A stretch of 64,000 nt of DNA. It comes from Desulfobacteraceae bacterium Eth-SRB2 (GTDB taxonomy: Bacteria; Desulfobacterota; Desulfobacteria; Desulfobacterales; UBA11574). The position numbers and the translations under genes were made by a program. The stretch lies in NCBI GenBank assembly GCA_004193595.1, contig RPGQ01000075.1, forward strand, positions 117,260-181,259. The letters run 5' to 3'. Shown one piece after another: positions 1 to 9,476 of this stretch. Under the pieces are notes generated by a model. It was given only the letters and a program-made list of their open reading frames with translations. It was not told the DNA's origin and did no database searches. Position 1 is the stretch's first letter. Every line of letters begins with the position of its first letter.

Positions 1-504
1 GGAACGAAACTTTTCCGATGATGCAGTAATAAGAAATACTGAACCCATATAAGCAAAGAAAATGGCTCCCCATGAAACATCAGGCAATGTTTTGTGCATT
101 GAAAGCATGAGGGCACCCACAATAAGGAATTCGGCTGTCCGGTCAACCATGGTATCATAAAAATCACCAAGCCTGCTTGTGCTTTTTGTGAGGCGCGCAA
201 TCTCTCCGTCCACGCAGGACCAGATGCCGAAGAGCTGAATAAACACCACTCCGGCGATAAAATATCCCAGATATAAAAATAGCGCTGCAAAGAGAGCAAG
301 AATGAAATCAATACAAGTCGCCGCATTGGCGGAAATCCCTCTCCGCACACAGAAACCGGTTATGTGGGCGGAAAGTCGGCGCTGGACCAGATAACTGTAA
401 GTGCCGTCACTCGATTTTTTTGCGAGTTTCGGATATTTAGTATTATACCCGGAATCACCGGTATCATTTAAGCCTGCTGTTTTACCTTGGTTTCCCAATA
501 ACAC
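1..504 (-). CDS. CDP-alcohol phosphatidyltransferase family protein (3' end cut by window)
   Basis: An integral-membrane enzyme of the CDP-OH-P family, which transfers a phospho- or phosphono-alcohol head group between a CDP-activated donor and an alcohol acceptor. The translated minus strand shows the complete family signature DGEIAR, eight residues, then GDFYDTMVD, which supplies the Mg-binding aspartates. A hydrophobic segment (DFILALFAALFLYLGYFIAG) precedes it. The reading frame runs off position 1, so the C-terminal membrane helices are missing. No ATG fits the N-terminus: the likely start is GTG at 504 or TTG at 498. It follows the CMP-AEP fusion gene by about 50 bp on the same strand, so I infer that it makes a phosphonolipid from CMP-AEP. 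The motif is seen; the substrate is inferred. Confidence 0.85.
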   Translation of the reverse strand, partial: MLLGNQGKTAGLNDTGDSGYNTKYPKLAKKSSDGTYSYLVQRRLSAHITGFCVRRGISANAATCIDFILALFAALFLYLGYFIAGVVFIQLFGIWSCVDGEIARLTKSTSRLGDFYDTMVDRTAEFLIVGALMLSMHKTLPDVSWGAIFFAYMGSVFLITASSEKFRS

Positions 505-554
505 CTCACAGTAAAAAAGTTGAAGTCTATCAATTATACTTTATCTGCTCAAGG

Positions 555-2417
555 CTATCTGAGTTTTATATCTTTCTTAAGCACATACTCTTCGAGATGA
601 CCGAGGAATTGTGTAATGTCAGACTTTGTAATGGCACCCATATTTGCAATACGAAAAGTGTTCTGCGTTGCGCCTTTACCCGGATATATCGTAAAACCCC
701 GCTTGTAAAGAAAATCATGCATTTCAGAGAAACTGTAATTTTCATCTTCAGGCTCGATAATTGCCGTCAGTATCTTTGAACGAAATCTTTTCTCGACAAG
801 AAACCGGAAACCGAGCATTTGCAGGCCATTTTCAAGAACTTCATGCATTTCGGCATACCTTTTTTCCCGGGACTGTTCTGTTTCCAGGAAATATTCGTTG
901 ATCGCCTGTCTCAGTGCATAGAAAATCTGGACCGGCGGTGTGAACTGCATTTCATGCTTTTGGGTAAAAAAGGAGTAGTTCTGATAAAGATTAAAATAGA
1001 AATTCCGAGGTTTGATCTCCTTTGTTTTTTCAAGAGACTCTTTTTTACAGATAACAAAGCTGAGCCCTGCCATTCCCTGGATACATTTGTTTGCCGAGGC
1101 CATAAGATAATGAATTTCGGAATCCTTAACATCAATGGGGATGCCTGCATACGATGACACGGTATCTGCAATTACTTCAACGCCAAATCTTGCGGCTGTA
1201 CGGGAGATTGTGGTTATATCATTTAACATTCCCACCGTTGTCTCATGATGAACCAAGGCAATATGGGAGATGTCCCGTTTGTACTGTTCGAGCAATGTTT
1301 CAACCTTGTTGCAATCGACCGGTTTACCCCATTCTATATTGTAATCGATGTGGGATATGCCGTAACCGTTACATATCTGCTGCATCCGTTTGCCGTAGGC
1401 GCCATTGTTTATGATAAGCACCGATTTATCATGAGGGACAGCCGAGCTCAAACAGGCTTCAACCACACCGGTGCCTGATGAAGCAAAAAGCACTGATTCA
1501 TACACCCCTTCACCATGAACAATCCTGACCAGATCCTGTCTGATACCTTCCACAAGGTCTCCAAACTCTTTTTCTCTAGGGCAAATATCATTGACAACCA
1601 TGGCATATTTAACCGTATCGGTCGTGGTGGCAGGCCCCGGGTTGAGTAGAACATTTCTTTCGACTTTTTTCGAGATAATTATTTCTGAGTCTCTTTGTTC
1701 AATTAAAGGGTAGATCTTTTCACGGGCTTTACTTAGATGATTTCCATCGTCTATCTCTATCCATGCCAGGTTGTCTATGCACTGGTAATGAATGGTAACG
1801 TTATCACTTACGTCGACAAGGCAATCTTCGTACTGATATTGACTGCTATGCTTACATTTTTCCGGAGCAATATCCGTCATCTGCTTATATAGATCCAGCG
1901 AGATTTTTGAGATACCTACCAGCTCGCCCCCCAGGCATTTAATTTCATCACGGCGTTTTGACATGTTAACGACTCTGTCATGGCTGACACCAACGTAGAC
2001 TTCATCACCCGCTCCGGTTTTACCAGAGAGTAATATGCAATTATCCTTAGGATAATTCTGGAGTGTTTGAAGGGCATTATACTCATAAACCAGGTCGGAC
2101 TCTAAAAGCAGAAAATCACTATTGACATACTGAGAGGCGGTATAAAGAGACAGCATGCTGCCGGTAGTTGCAAAATCCGGGTTCAGTATCGTACGGACAA
2201 AAGGGTATTTTTCGGAAAGTTGATCATAGAACTCATGACAATAGCCGGTTACAATCACAATATCGATTATTCCGGTGCGAACAAGTTTGGCAATCGACTC
2301 CTCGATAATCGGCCTGTTTCCCAATTTTAAAAATCCCTTGGGACGGTCATCGAGTGTTCCTCTGAGACGGGACCCGAGCCCGGCCCCTAATATCACCGCT
2401 TTTCGAACGTTAAACAT
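555..2417 (-). CDS. pntC: CMP-AEP synthase fusion: nucleotidyltransferase + 2-aminoethylphosphonate-pyruvate transaminase (PntC type)
   Basis: A two-domain protein of 620 aa. Residues 1 to about 245 are a sugar-phosphate-type nucleotidyltransferase with GAGLGSRL (11-18), RPKGFLKL (25-32), ESDLV with the metal Asp near 108, and EIDDGNHL near 221. Residues about 255-620 are a fold-type I PLP aminotransferase like PhnW, beginning LLNPGPATTT, with VIADTVSS around Asp418 and the Schiff-base lysine K444 in SANKCIQG. The transaminase half should convert phosphonoacetaldehyde to 2-aminoethylphosphonate; the N-terminal half should activate AEP with CTP to CMP-AEP. Fusions of this kind are known as PntC. 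It sits 10 bp after the phosphonopyruvate decarboxylase gene, in one operon. Nucleotide specificity (CTP) is inferred from family and context. Confidence 0.9.
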   Translation of the reverse strand: MFNVRKAVILGAGLGSRLRGTLDDRPKGFLKLGNRPIIEESIAKLVRTGIIDIVIVTGYCHEFYDQLSEKYPFVRTILNPDFATTGSMLSLYTASQYVNSDFLLLESDLVYEYNALQTLQNYPKDNCILLSGKTGAGDEVYVGVSHDRVVNMSKRRDEIKCLGGELVGISKISLDLYKQMTDIAPEKCKHSSQYQYEDCLVDVSDNVTIHYQCIDNLAWIEIDDGNHLSKAREKIYPLIEQRDSEIIISKKVERNVLLNPGPATTTDTVKYAMVVNDICPREKEFGDLVEGIRQDLVRIVHGEGVYESVLFASSGTGVVEACLSSAVPHDKSVLIINNGAYGKRMQQICNGYGISHIDYNIEWGKPVDCNKVETLLEQYKRDISHIALVHHETTVGMLNDITTISRTAARFGVEVIADTVSSYAGIPIDVKDSEIHYLMASANKCIQGMAGLSFVICKKESLEKTKEIKPRNFYFNLYQNYSFFTQKHEMQFTPPVQIFYALRQAINEYFLETEQSREKRYAEMHEVLENGLQMLGFRFLVEKRFRSKILTAIIEPEDENYSFSEMHDFLYKRGFTIYPGKGATQNTFRIANMGAITKSDITQFLGHLEEYVLKKDIKLR

Positions 2418-2427
2418 ATTACTCCTT

Positions 2428-3588
2428 TTACTGAAAATTTCCGAGGTATTCCATGAATCGTTCTTTGACTTGTACCGGTTTAACCGATGGCCGGCCTAAA
2501 CCTGCCGGAACACCCGGGCGTGTTTTGAGATGTATAAAGGCAGGCCCATTTTGCTCCATTGCCTGAGTCAGACAGCTTTTAAATTCATCGAGAACATCGG
2601 TGGAGAATACAGGGGAGTATCCAAAACCCTTCGCGATTACCGGGAAGGAAACATTATCGGATAGAGTCCTCTGGCCTCCGGTTGACTCGTGCACCTCATT
2701 ATCGAGAAGAATGTGAATTAAATTGTGTGGAGCGTAAGTACACGTTGTTGCCATAGCGCCTGTTCTCATAAGCAATGCTCCATCGCCGTCAACCACAATC
2801 ACTTTTAGCCCCGGTTTGTGAAAAGCGATACCGGTTCCAATAGAAAGCGCGCACCCCATGGAACCGACCATGTAAAGCTGGTTGTTGCGGTCATCGAGCA
2901 TATACATTTCACGCCCGTTAAAACCTGTTGTTGCAATGACCGCAGTTCCTTTACCTGAAATTGATTGGATATCCATTAGTGCGTCGTTGCGGGTCGGCCT
3001 TTTATTGTACGGGAGGCAGAAGTTTTCTTCATGGGAAACAGTATGATGTATGGATCTGGTTTTATCGAATGAGCTCAGCTTATAAGGTTCGACAGCGCCT
3101 TTGCGCATGACAAATGCAAAAGGAAGCCGTTCTTCTGTCATGAATGCCTCTGCATGTTCAAAAGCCGCCGTGATTTCGTCGATTGATTCTGGAAAATATG
3201 ACCATCCGATGCGCATGCTTTCAAGCAGAGCCGTTGTGATTTCCCCCATGAGTTCATGCTGCGGTTCATCTTTGGGACCGCCAGGTTCACCACGCAGGGT
3301 AACAATAAGCAACACGGGAATCCTGAAGGTATAATTCAGAGATGTTAGGGGGTTTACCGCGTTGCCAAGTCCGGAATTCTGGAACATGACAACGCTTCTC
3401 TTACCGGCCATGGCTGCGCCGCAAGCCAGGGCGACGGCATCCCCTTCGTTGGTAGCATTGATAAAACTAAATTCTTTGTTATCAATGACATAGTTAATAA
3501 TCGGTTTAAGATATGAACATGGAGTGCCTGTATAGAAGCTAAAGCCCCGGTCCAAACATGAATGTAAAAAATCCTGGGCGCTGATCAT
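2428..3588 (-). CDS. ppd: Phosphonopyruvate decarboxylase
   Basis: A thiamine-diphosphate enzyme that decarboxylates 3-phosphonopyruvate to phosphonoacetaldehyde, the step that pulls the unfavourable PEP mutase reaction forward. The 386-aa protein has the ThDP-binding signature [10 protein letters not shown] (268-277) ending in LLDN (about 297), and the conserved glutamate of the NEG motif near 48 that activates the cofactor. The length fits the family, which is shorter than acetolactate synthases because it lacks the middle domain. Its ATG overlaps the end of the PEP mutase gene by 4 bp (ATGA type), so translation is probably coupled. Assigned with high confidence because the fold, motifs and neighbours all agree. 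Confidence 0.94.
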   Translation of the reverse strand: MISAQDFLHSCLDRGFSFYTGTPCSYLKPIINYVIDNKEFSFINATNEGDAVALACGAAMAGKRSVVMFQNSGLGNAVNPLTSLNYTFRIPVLLIVTLRGEPGGPKDEPQHELMGEITTALLESMRIGWSYFPESIDEITAAFEHAEAFMTEERLPFAFVMRKGAVEPYKLSSFDKTRSIHHTVSHEENFCLPYNKRPTRNDALMDIQSISGKGTAVIATTGFNGREMYMLDDRNNQLYMVGSMGCALSIGTGIAFHKPGLKVIVVDGDGALLMRTGAMATTCTYAPHNLIHILLDNEVHESTGGQRTLSDNVSFPVIAKGFGYSPVFSTDVLDEFKSCLTQAMEQNGPAFIHLKTRPGVPAGLGRPSVKPVQVKERFMEYLGNFQ

Positions 3589-4472
3589 TTTGCATTCCCT
3601 TCGGTTGAAGGGAGGTATCTCTTTTCGGCCTGCTGCAACTCATCTGCGTTCTGTAATTCAAAGACTTCGGCCAGGGTGGCTATGCGATCTTCCACCTCAT
3701 GTAAGGACTGCAAATCGTATATATTTATAGCTGTTTGCCGCATTGCACCTATTGCCGACCTCATAAGATGGTTTGCCCATATTACCAGACTGATATCAAG
3801 GTCTCTGAATGTCTGTGTCGGAGTTTTGTAATACTTTGTCGGAACAATGACGATCGGCCCGCGGTTGCCCCACTCTCTCATGAATGACTCGATCTCTTCA
3901 CAGGAGTCTATTTTACTATGTATAAGCACTGCATCAGCACCGGCCTGGTGGTAGGCCATGGCGCGTTTCAGCACCTCTTCCAGTCCCCACCCGGCAATAA
4001 ATGCCTCCACACGGGCTATGAGACAGAAGTCATCATCTCGCTGGGAGTCTTTACCTGCTTTTATTTTGCCGCAAAACTCATCAATACCGGCAAGTGGCTG
4101 GAATTCACTGAGGAAGCTGTTGGTTTTGGGAAAAAGCTTATCTTCAATGCAGACACCGGAAATATCCCGCTGTTCAAGCTTCCTGACGAGGCGCCGCAGG
4201 TTGTTGAAGTTACCATAGCCCGTATCACCGTCCAGCAGAATGGGAATAGCGGTGCAATCACTCATGAATTCTGCCATTTCAAGCACCTGGGTCCAGCTGG
4301 CTTCATTATTGTCGCGAACACCAAACGATGCGCTTATTGAAAGTCCGCTGGCCCATATACCTTTGAAGCCTGACTGCTCAACGATGCGTGCCGACAAACC
4401 ATTATGGGCTTCCATCAGAAATTCCAGTTCAAGACTACCAAGCATGTTTTTCAATCGGGTTGTTTTTTTCAT
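3585..4472 (-). CDS. pepM: Phosphoenolpyruvate phosphomutase
   Basis: Catalyses PEP to phosphonopyruvate, the C-P bond-forming entry step of nearly all phosphonate pathways. The 295-aa TIM-barrel protein of the isocitrate lyase/PEP mutase superfamily carries the diagnostic [10 protein letters not shown] motif (110-119; the lysine, asparagine and serine separate PEP mutase from its lyase relatives) and the metal-binding DGDTGYG (81-87). AAGGAG lies about 11 bp upstream of the ATG. It is the second gene of the operon, after licD. The C-terminus ends in a charged helix, as is usual in the family. Confidence 0.96.
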   Translation of the reverse strand: MKKTTRLKNMLGSLELEFLMEAHNGLSARIVEQSGFKGIWASGLSISASFGVRDNNEASWTQVLEMAEFMSDCTAIPILLDGDTGYGNFNNLRRLVRKLEQRDISGVCIEDKLFPKTNSFLSEFQPLAGIDEFCGKIKAGKDSQRDDDFCLIARVEAFIAGWGLEEVLKRAMAYHQAGADAVLIHSKIDSCEEIESFMREWGNRGPIVIVPTKYYKTPTQTFRDLDISLVIWANHLMRSAIGAMRQTAINIYDLQSLHEVEDRIATLAEVFELQNADELQQAEKRYLPSTEGNAK

Positions 4473-4592
4473 TTCATATTGTTCTCCTTATTCGCCTTTA
4501 TTTTAGTTTTCACAGGTCCGGTATCGAATGGGGGCACTTCTATTATGTCAGTCCGGATTTGACTGATGATACGGCTTCTTAAGAAACCGCAC

Positions 4593-5279
4593 CTATGGGT
4601 CTAAATACGCCATAACCGCTTCTAATGGCTTTTTGATATCTGGAAATCCGGTAGGTCTGTATTGCCTGTGATCAAGGGTGGAGGGAATGCAATATTCCAT
4701 CCAGTCGTCTGTACCGAAATATTCATTCAGTATCTTTGCAGAATTTTGGGGGACCATAACGGAAAACTCTTTAAATGGTTTTCTCTGTAATGGAAAAAAA
4801 TCTTCGATATCATAGACGAACTTCTCCGGCGGGAGTGTCATTGCCTTTTTTTTATTAAAAACAGGCTCCCATACTCCAAGCCATGGGAATTTCCAGGAAA
4901 CCCCTGGTATACTGTTCCCGTTCTTTGAATAGATACGGTATCCACACCGTGTTTTTAACTTAAGAAACGGCACCATTTTTAAAGGACTTATCCTGCGAAT
5001 ATCCTGCAAGACCGTATATCCTTTCCCTTCGAATTTTTCTATACACCGCGTTTCAAATTTTTTTATATCAAAAATAATGATATCCAGATCATCGTCCCAT
5101 GGGATGAAATCCCCGTGACGAAGCAGTCCCAGCAGGGTCCCGAACATCAGGCAGTAATCCACGCCTGCCGACGTTAAAAGCTCATCAGCATCCCGCAGAT
5201 GATTCATGGCCGCATCTTTTTCTTGAAAGAAGCCTGTTTTGCTAAAATATATTAGTTCAGGGTCTGTATTTTTATCCAT
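4593..5279 (-). CDS. LicD family phosphotransferase
   Basis: LicD-like proteins transfer a phospho-alcohol (classically phosphocholine from CDP-choline) onto cell-surface glycans. The hallmark N-terminal block is present: FGTLLGLLRHGDFIPWDDDLDI, with the acidic DDDLD cluster expected to bind metal. The reading frame is open up to a GTG at 5333 without a ribosome-binding site. I prefer the ATG at 5279 (MDKNTD), which has AAGGAAAG upstream. As the first gene of the phosphonate operon, 120 bp before pepM, it is a good candidate to move AEP from CMP-AEP to a polysaccharide or glycolipid. The LicD motif is seen; the AEP substrate is inferred. Confidence 0.82.
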   Translation of the reverse strand: MDKNTDPELIYFSKTGFFQEKDAAMNHLRDADELLTSAGVDYCLMFGTLLGLLRHGDFIPWDDDLDIIIFDIKKFETRCIEKFEGKGYTVLQDIRRISPLKMVPFLKLKTRCGYRIYSKNGNSIPGVSWKFPWLGVWEPVFNKKKAMTLPPEKFVYDIEDFFPLQRKPFKEFSVMVPQNSAKILNEYFGTDDWMEYCIPSTLDHRQYRPTGFPDIKKPLEAVMAYLDP

Positions 5280-5557
5280 ACCGGGTTTTCTTTCCTTAAT
5301 TTTCCATTCCAAAAATCGTAGACTTAGGATCACCGAACAAATAACTTTGGGCGAACAGCTTTTATATTAAACCGTCAAAAAACCCTTTCCCGGAGCAACA
5401 TTGTATGGTTTTAAAACGTTTCTTGTCTGTGTATCAAACCCACAATCCGAGATTCGGCTTGCAGATGAACTTGGACAGCATCTGATTCTGAGGCAGTTGG
5501 CCTTGGGAAACGAAGCGGATAAGCACAACAGCATCATGACCCGATTGAGAGGTAGCT

Positions 5558-5701
5558 GTGCGAGTGGTGAAGAGTCCCACCGCCTTTATTTGGGACTTTC
5601 GTTATATAGCAGACCGAAACGGCCCTGTCAAACAGGTTTCTGAAGATGAATTTTTCATTCTTGGCAAAAAGGCCGGCATTGCTTCAACATCTATAAAATG
5701 A
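5558..5701 (+). CDS. Small hypothetical ORF (47 aa), possibly a gene fragment
   Basis: A GTG-started frame with GAGAGG five bases upstream encodes 47 residues of ordinary composition (VRVVKSPTAFIW near the start, FFILGKKAGI near the end). I do not recognise it. It lies in the space between the phosphonate operon and khpA and has no obvious partner. It may be the N-terminus of a lost gene or chance. A second overlapping frame from 5401 (80 aa) looks less protein-like and was left out. Confidence 0.2.
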   Translation: MRVVKSPTAFIWDFRYIADRNGPVKQVSEDEFFILGKKAGIASTSIK

Positions 5702-5889
5702 TTGCCAAATGAAACGATAAAAATATATGTGGCTATGCACTTGACTCCCAATACTACTGCATATTGTGGTTGTCTTAATTTCTTAATGCTACATGTTGTG
5801 GTGTCGGGAGTATAGTGCATACCCACGAAAATATATATGGATTTAAAGATACTTCTTAATTCTCAGCTGCCGACAAAGGAGATATAGCC

Positions 5890-6119
5890 TTGAAAGATCT
5901 GATCAAACGCATAGCAAAGGCATTGGTTGACCATCCGGAACAGGTAGAGGTTTTGGAGTAGAGGGTGAACAGGTCTTGGTATTAGAACTTAAGGTGGCTA
6001 AAGAGGATGTTGGGAAGATAATCGGCAAACAGGGCCGGACTGCTCGCGCCATACGGACTATATTAAGCGCTGCTTCCGGCAAGGTAAAAAAACATACTGT
6101 CATAGAGATTATAGATTAG
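5890..6119 (+). pseudogene. khpA: KhpA-like KH-domain RNA-binding protein, frameshifted
   Basis: The frame starts at TTG (5890) with AAGGAG eight bases upstream and encodes [21 protein letters not shown], the typical KhpA N-terminus. It then reaches a TAG. Shifting by one base at about 5957-5962 restores [23 protein letters not shown], then [20 protein letters not shown] and IEIID at the end, including the KH-domain GxxG loop (GKQG). One missing G (GGAGTAG for expected GGAGGTAG) explains the break. KhpA is a small (about 76 aa) conserved RNA chaperone normally encoded beside rpsP and rimM; here no ribosomal neighbours are visible. No standard slippery heptamer is present, so I do not favour programmed frameshifting. 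It is either a sequence error or a decayed copy. Confidence 0.8.
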
Positions 6120-6544
6120 TACAATATTGCCCCTACCGATAAAAGGGGGGTGTTCTGCTGTAGGTCGTGCCTTTTTAAATTTTATGCTTTGGCCTCTTTT
6201 CGCAGCTCTTCAACCATGGTTTGCGCAAGGCTGAATTGGTATGTTCACTTGAAGGCCTGGTTTTACCAGATTCAGACTACTCAAGATTTTGTGGCGGCTT
6301 AAAACCTCGGATAAAGCTATGACCATCCCCTTGGATGGTGGATGTGAACTAATCCAAAGCTTCCGTTTTTTTAAAAATCGATACTTAGCTTGCTTTCGTC
6401 CCAAAGAAAGGTTATCATTTTTCCAATCAATAAAGATCCGTTCTTAATTGACGGGTCGGTTTCGTTCTAAAGGCAAGACTCATTTGCCCAAGTGGCAACC
6501 TTCAGTTTGGAACTATGAGAAATTTTTGAAAGGAGGATGTCATT
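6120..6544. other. Intergenic region with no confident gene
   Basis: On the minus strand 6210-6404 an open frame (64 aa, GRKQAKYRFLKKRKLW) followed by a shifted frame ending MVEELRKEAKA and a stop looks weakly protein-like, and could be the decayed end of an unknown gene. I cannot name it. The last 100 bases are probably the 5' leader of the cold-shock gene. Nothing else is recognisable. Confidence 0.3.
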
Positions 6545-6745
6545 ATGGCGAATGGAATTGTAAAATGGTTTAACAGCGGCAAGGGTTTTGGCTTCATTGA
6601 GCAGGAAGACGGTCCGGATGTATTTGTTCATCATTCAGCAATCAATGCAGAAGGTTTTAAATCCCTCAATGAAGGCGACAGAGTTACTTTTGACATAGAG
6701 CAAGGAGAAAAAGGTCCTGCTGCGGTTAATGTCACTGTGGATTAG
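6545..6745 (+). CDS. Cold-shock family protein
   Basis: A 66-aa single cold-shock domain that binds single-stranded RNA/DNA. Both nucleic-acid motifs are visible: RNP1 as KGFGFI (residues 13-18) and RNP2 as VFVHH (26-30). It begins [14 protein letters not shown] and ends VNVTVD, full length for the family. AAAGGAGG lies upstream of the ATG. It is a single-gene unit with a clear intrinsic terminator after the stop. Whether it is cold-induced or constitutive cannot be told from sequence. Confidence 0.96.
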   Translation: MANGIVKWFNSGKGFGFIEQEDGPDVFVHHSAINAEGFKSLNEGDRVTFDIEQGEKGPAAVNVTVD

Positions 6746-6763
6746 CTTGCCATTTCTGAGTTT

Positions 6764-6806
6764 TAAAAAAGGGCGTTCCATCGAATTATAAAGGAATGCC
6801 CTTTTT
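6764..6806 (+). terminator. Intrinsic terminator of the cold-shock gene
   Basis: AAAAAGGGCGTTCC and GGAATGCCCTTTTT form a stem of about 14 bp with one G-T wobble and a loop of about 14 bases, ending in a T run. It starts about 20 bp after the stop codon. Confidence 0.85.
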
Positions 6807-7588
6807 GTTTTGATAAAATGTCTACTCGTTTAGCCATTCGAGGTTCGCAAGTTGCTAAGAATCGATGATCTTTATTTGTTATTTCTTATTCGATAAATAA
6901 CGGCACAACTGCTCCGTCGATACAATATGTGCAAAGCCAAACGCAAGATTCTTCAGAGATGCTATCTAAGCAATCATTATTCGCAAACTATTCGCCGCTG
7001 GTGATATCTGCAATGACTAAAAAGTATTAAGTGCCTGATTTTTTTAGTGATAAGATAATACCGTATCACCAAACGATAGTTTCCTCGATTCTTCTATCTA
7101 TATTTGAACATCCGAATTTGTGATATGGTCAAAAAGCGAAAAAGAGGTTAGTTGTGGTATGTAATGGTGATCACACGGATCTGACCTGCTTCATTTCTTG
7201 TGCTTACTCCAACGTCTATCAAGGCGGGTTGATGTTGCGATCACTGCAATATAAGGCAATGCGCTTTATTTTTGTGATATCATATGGTTGTCTCTTAATA
7301 GGTTTTCACGGTAAAGGCTCTAACTTATTTTTACAGACCACAATATATAGTATATGCTCATTTCGCTGATTTTTTATAGCGCTGATTGATGTCTGCCTTT
7401 AGTGTGAATTCAACCCATTATAAATATTATGTTAACTTGTTTCCGAAATCACATGTCCAGATCAGTACATTAATAATTGCGATTTCGGCAGCAAACCTTC
7501 AATATTCATTATCCTTACAAGTTTTGATGACGTCTGCTATTGTAAATAAAGTTAAACTATCAAATGGCGGATCGGGTCCGCCCGGGGA
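6807..7588. other. Gene-poor AT-rich intergenic region
   Basis: About 780 bases without a frame I can support. Plus-strand frames at 7154 and 7386 (71 and 68 aa) have no ribosome-binding site or recognisable composition. The right end runs into the duplicated CBS-gene fragment described separately. Confidence 0.5.
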
Positions 7589-7633
7589 CTAATCCATGGC
7601 ATCCACAACCTTGTATCCTTCCTTTTCCAGGGC
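7562..7633. repeat. Direct repeat copy 1 flanking hutH
   Basis: About 72 bp, matching 9734-9805 at most positions (shared blocks include CTAATCCATGGCATC and CCTTCCTTTTCCAGGGC) in the same orientation. The pair brackets hutH and the cyclodeaminase remnant. Confidence 0.8.
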
Positions 7634-7672
7634 CGGGTATAAATCAAGACTGTTGTTTGCTAAGATTGCCAT
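7589..7672 (-). pseudogene. Remnant of the 3' end of a second CBS-ACT gene
   Basis: Reading the minus strand gives a 27-codon frame that ends LEKEGYKVVDAMD and a TAG. The intact CBS-ACT protein at 9762-10367 ends LEKEGYKVLDAMD. The similarity extends past the stop into non-coding sequence (GGCGGATCGGGTCC here, GGCGGATCAGGTTC there). It is therefore a diverged copy of the gene end plus its downstream flank, not convergent protein sequence. The rest of the copy is gone. Confidence 0.8.
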
Positions 7673-7677
7673 GGCTA

Positions 7678-7740
7678 TTTGGTTTCAGGTTTCAGGTTTC
7701 AGGAATAATGAACAGAGGCGCTGGCACCTGAAACCTGACA
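7678..7740. repeat. Family G inverted repeat (GGTTTCAGGTTTCAGG), copy G1
   Basis: Iterated TTTCAGG words on the left pair with CACCTGAAACCTGACACC on the right around a short centre. The same words recur at 21238-21290 and 47630-47707. It lies just downstream of hutH. Confidence 0.75.
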
Positions 7741-7863
7741 CCAGGCATACGGGAAGGAATAAATATGGGATATTTTTTAAAGCCATATTATGGGCAATTT
7801 TAATCACCCCAGGTTTTACCCAAAACATCATATTCCCTGCCCGGACCAACTTTTTTTATTTCG

Positions 7864-9393
7864 CTACCGGAGTTTTCCCACTTTTTCTTCCACCGCTTTT
7901 AGGATCTTTCCGCTTCGCATGAGCTGCTTGATGGTATTTATGTCTTTGGACAGGATACGGTCCTTTTCCAGATGGGATACGGCATTTCTGATCACGGTAT
8001 AAGCGGCCAGGGTGCCTTCACCGGGTTTAACATTGGTGAAAAGATCCAATGCCTGGGCGCCGCACAGCAGTTCAATAGCAATGACATTTTCCGTATTTTT
8101 TACGACTTCCCTGCACTTTCGCGAGGAAATGGTTCCCATGGACACATGATCTTCCTTGTTGGCCGAAGTGGGAATAGAATCTACACAAGCGGGATGACTG
8201 AGAACTTTGTTTTCGGAAACAAGGGATGCGGCGGTGTACTGTGCAATCATGAATCCTGAGTTAAGGCCGCCGTCACTCACCAGAAATGCCGGAAGTCCGC
8301 TCAGCTTGGGGTTGACAAGGCGCTCGATACGACGTTCTGAAATGTTTGCAAATTCCGAAACCGCCATACAAAGAAAATCCATGGCAAGAGCGATCGGCTG
8401 ACCATGAAAATTCCCCCCCAACAAAAATTCCTGAGAGTCCGGAAAAATCAAAGGGTTATTTGTTGACGCGTTCATTTCTGTTTCCACCACTTTCTTGACG
8501 TAAGCGACGGCATCCTTGCCGGGGCCGTGGACCTGAGGGGAACACCTTAAGGTATAGGCGTCCTGAATACGGCAACAGTCCTTGTGAGAGGTCACAATAT
8601 CGCTGTTCCGGGTGATCCGATACATGTTGTCGGCAGCGGCGGCCTGTCCCGGATGCGGTCGAGCCTGATGAATTCTCGGATCAAATTCCATCCGGCTCCC
8701 CATGAGCACTTCCAGACTCATGGCCGCCGCAATATCGATCAATTTAGAAAGTTCCAAAGCATCATAGACAGAAAGTGCGCCAATGGCCGTCATTACCTGG
8801 GTGCCGTTGATCAATGCAAGTCCTTCCGCCGCTTCCAACCGAAGGGGTTCTAACCCACACTGTTTCAAGGCTTCTAATCCGGATATTCGCCGGCCCTTGT
8901 AAAAAGCTTCTCCCTGACCGATCAAAACCAATGAAAGATGGGCCAGGGGAGCCAGGTCGCCACTGGCGCCCACAGACCCCTTTTCCGGGACAACGGGACA
9001 GACCCCCCGGTTAAGAATATTTATCAGATGATCAACGGTTTCCAGACGGATGCCGGAATGCCCTCTTGCCAGGTCCTTGATGCGAAGCGCCATAACCGCC
9101 CGAACGGTCTCCGGGTCGAGCATGTCCCCCACTCCCGCTGCATGACTCATGAGGATGTTTTCTTGAAGTTGCCGCGTGTCTTTCCTGGAGATGGGCACAT
9201 CACTCAGCGCCCCGAAACCGGTGGTAACCCCGTAAATCGTTTTCCCCTCCTGAATCCATTGTTCAATCAATTCACGGGTTTTCTTTATCCGATTTTGAGA
9301 TCCTTTGGTTAATTGAACGGTTGCCCCCTGTCTTGAGATATTCACCAAATCTTCAAGGGTCATGTCATCCATGCCCATATGGATTTCTGTCAT
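7864..9393 (-). CDS. hutH: Histidine ammonia-lyase
   Basis: Deaminates L-histidine to urocanate in the cytoplasm, the first step of histidine breakdown. The 509-aa protein has the Ala-Ser-Gly triad (143-145, in GSVGASGDLAPLAH) that cyclises to the MIO cofactor, the catalytic Tyr54 in YGVTTGFG, and the SHAAGVG segment near 83 with the histidine typical of HAL. The STNNPLIF block and a family-typical C-terminus are also present. GGGAAGG precedes the ATG. No hutU or hutI is in the window; the only other histidine-catabolism trace is a broken cyclodeaminase just upstream. A related aminomutase or tyrosine lyase is possible but less likely. Confidence 0.9.
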   Translation of the reverse strand: MTEIHMGMDDMTLEDLVNISRQGATVQLTKGSQNRIKKTRELIEQWIQEGKTIYGVTTGFGALSDVPISRKDTRQLQENILMSHAAGVGDMLDPETVRAVMALRIKDLARGHSGIRLETVDHLINILNRGVCPVVPEKGSVGASGDLAPLAHLSLVLIGQGEAFYKGRRISGLEALKQCGLEPLRLEAAEGLALINGTQVMTAIGALSVYDALELSKLIDIAAAMSLEVLMGSRMEFDPRIHQARPHPGQAAAADNMYRITRNSDIVTSHKDCCRIQDAYTLRCSPQVHGPGKDAVAYVKKVVETEMNASTNNPLIFPDSQEFLLGGNFHGQPIALAMDFLCMAVSEFANISERRIERLVNPKLSGLPAFLVSDGGLNSGFMIAQYTAASLVSENKVLSHPACVDSIPTSANKEDHVSMGTISSRKCREVVKNTENVIAIELLCGAQALDLFTNVKPGEGTLAAYTVIRNAVSHLEKDRILSKDINTIKQLMRSGKILKAVEEKVGKLR

Positions 9394-9476
9394 AATACGC
9401 CCTTCCCGCTTTTTATGGTTGTCTGAACATGTGAACGGTAATATATTTTAGGATAATGATTTTTTCAAATAAAAAG

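Noticed and set aside
5401-5643. 80-aa plus-strand frame before khpA
   Set aside because: No ribosome-binding site, low-complexity composition and overlap with a better small frame in another register; not supported as a gene.
5945-5970. Programmed -1 frameshift in khpA
   Set aside because: No X-XXY-YYZ slippery heptamer in frame and no clear downstream structure; KhpA is not known for recoding.
6210-6404. 64-aa minus-strand frame, possible transposase end
   Set aside because: Basic and protein-like but no recognised motif; kept only as a note in the intergenic entry.
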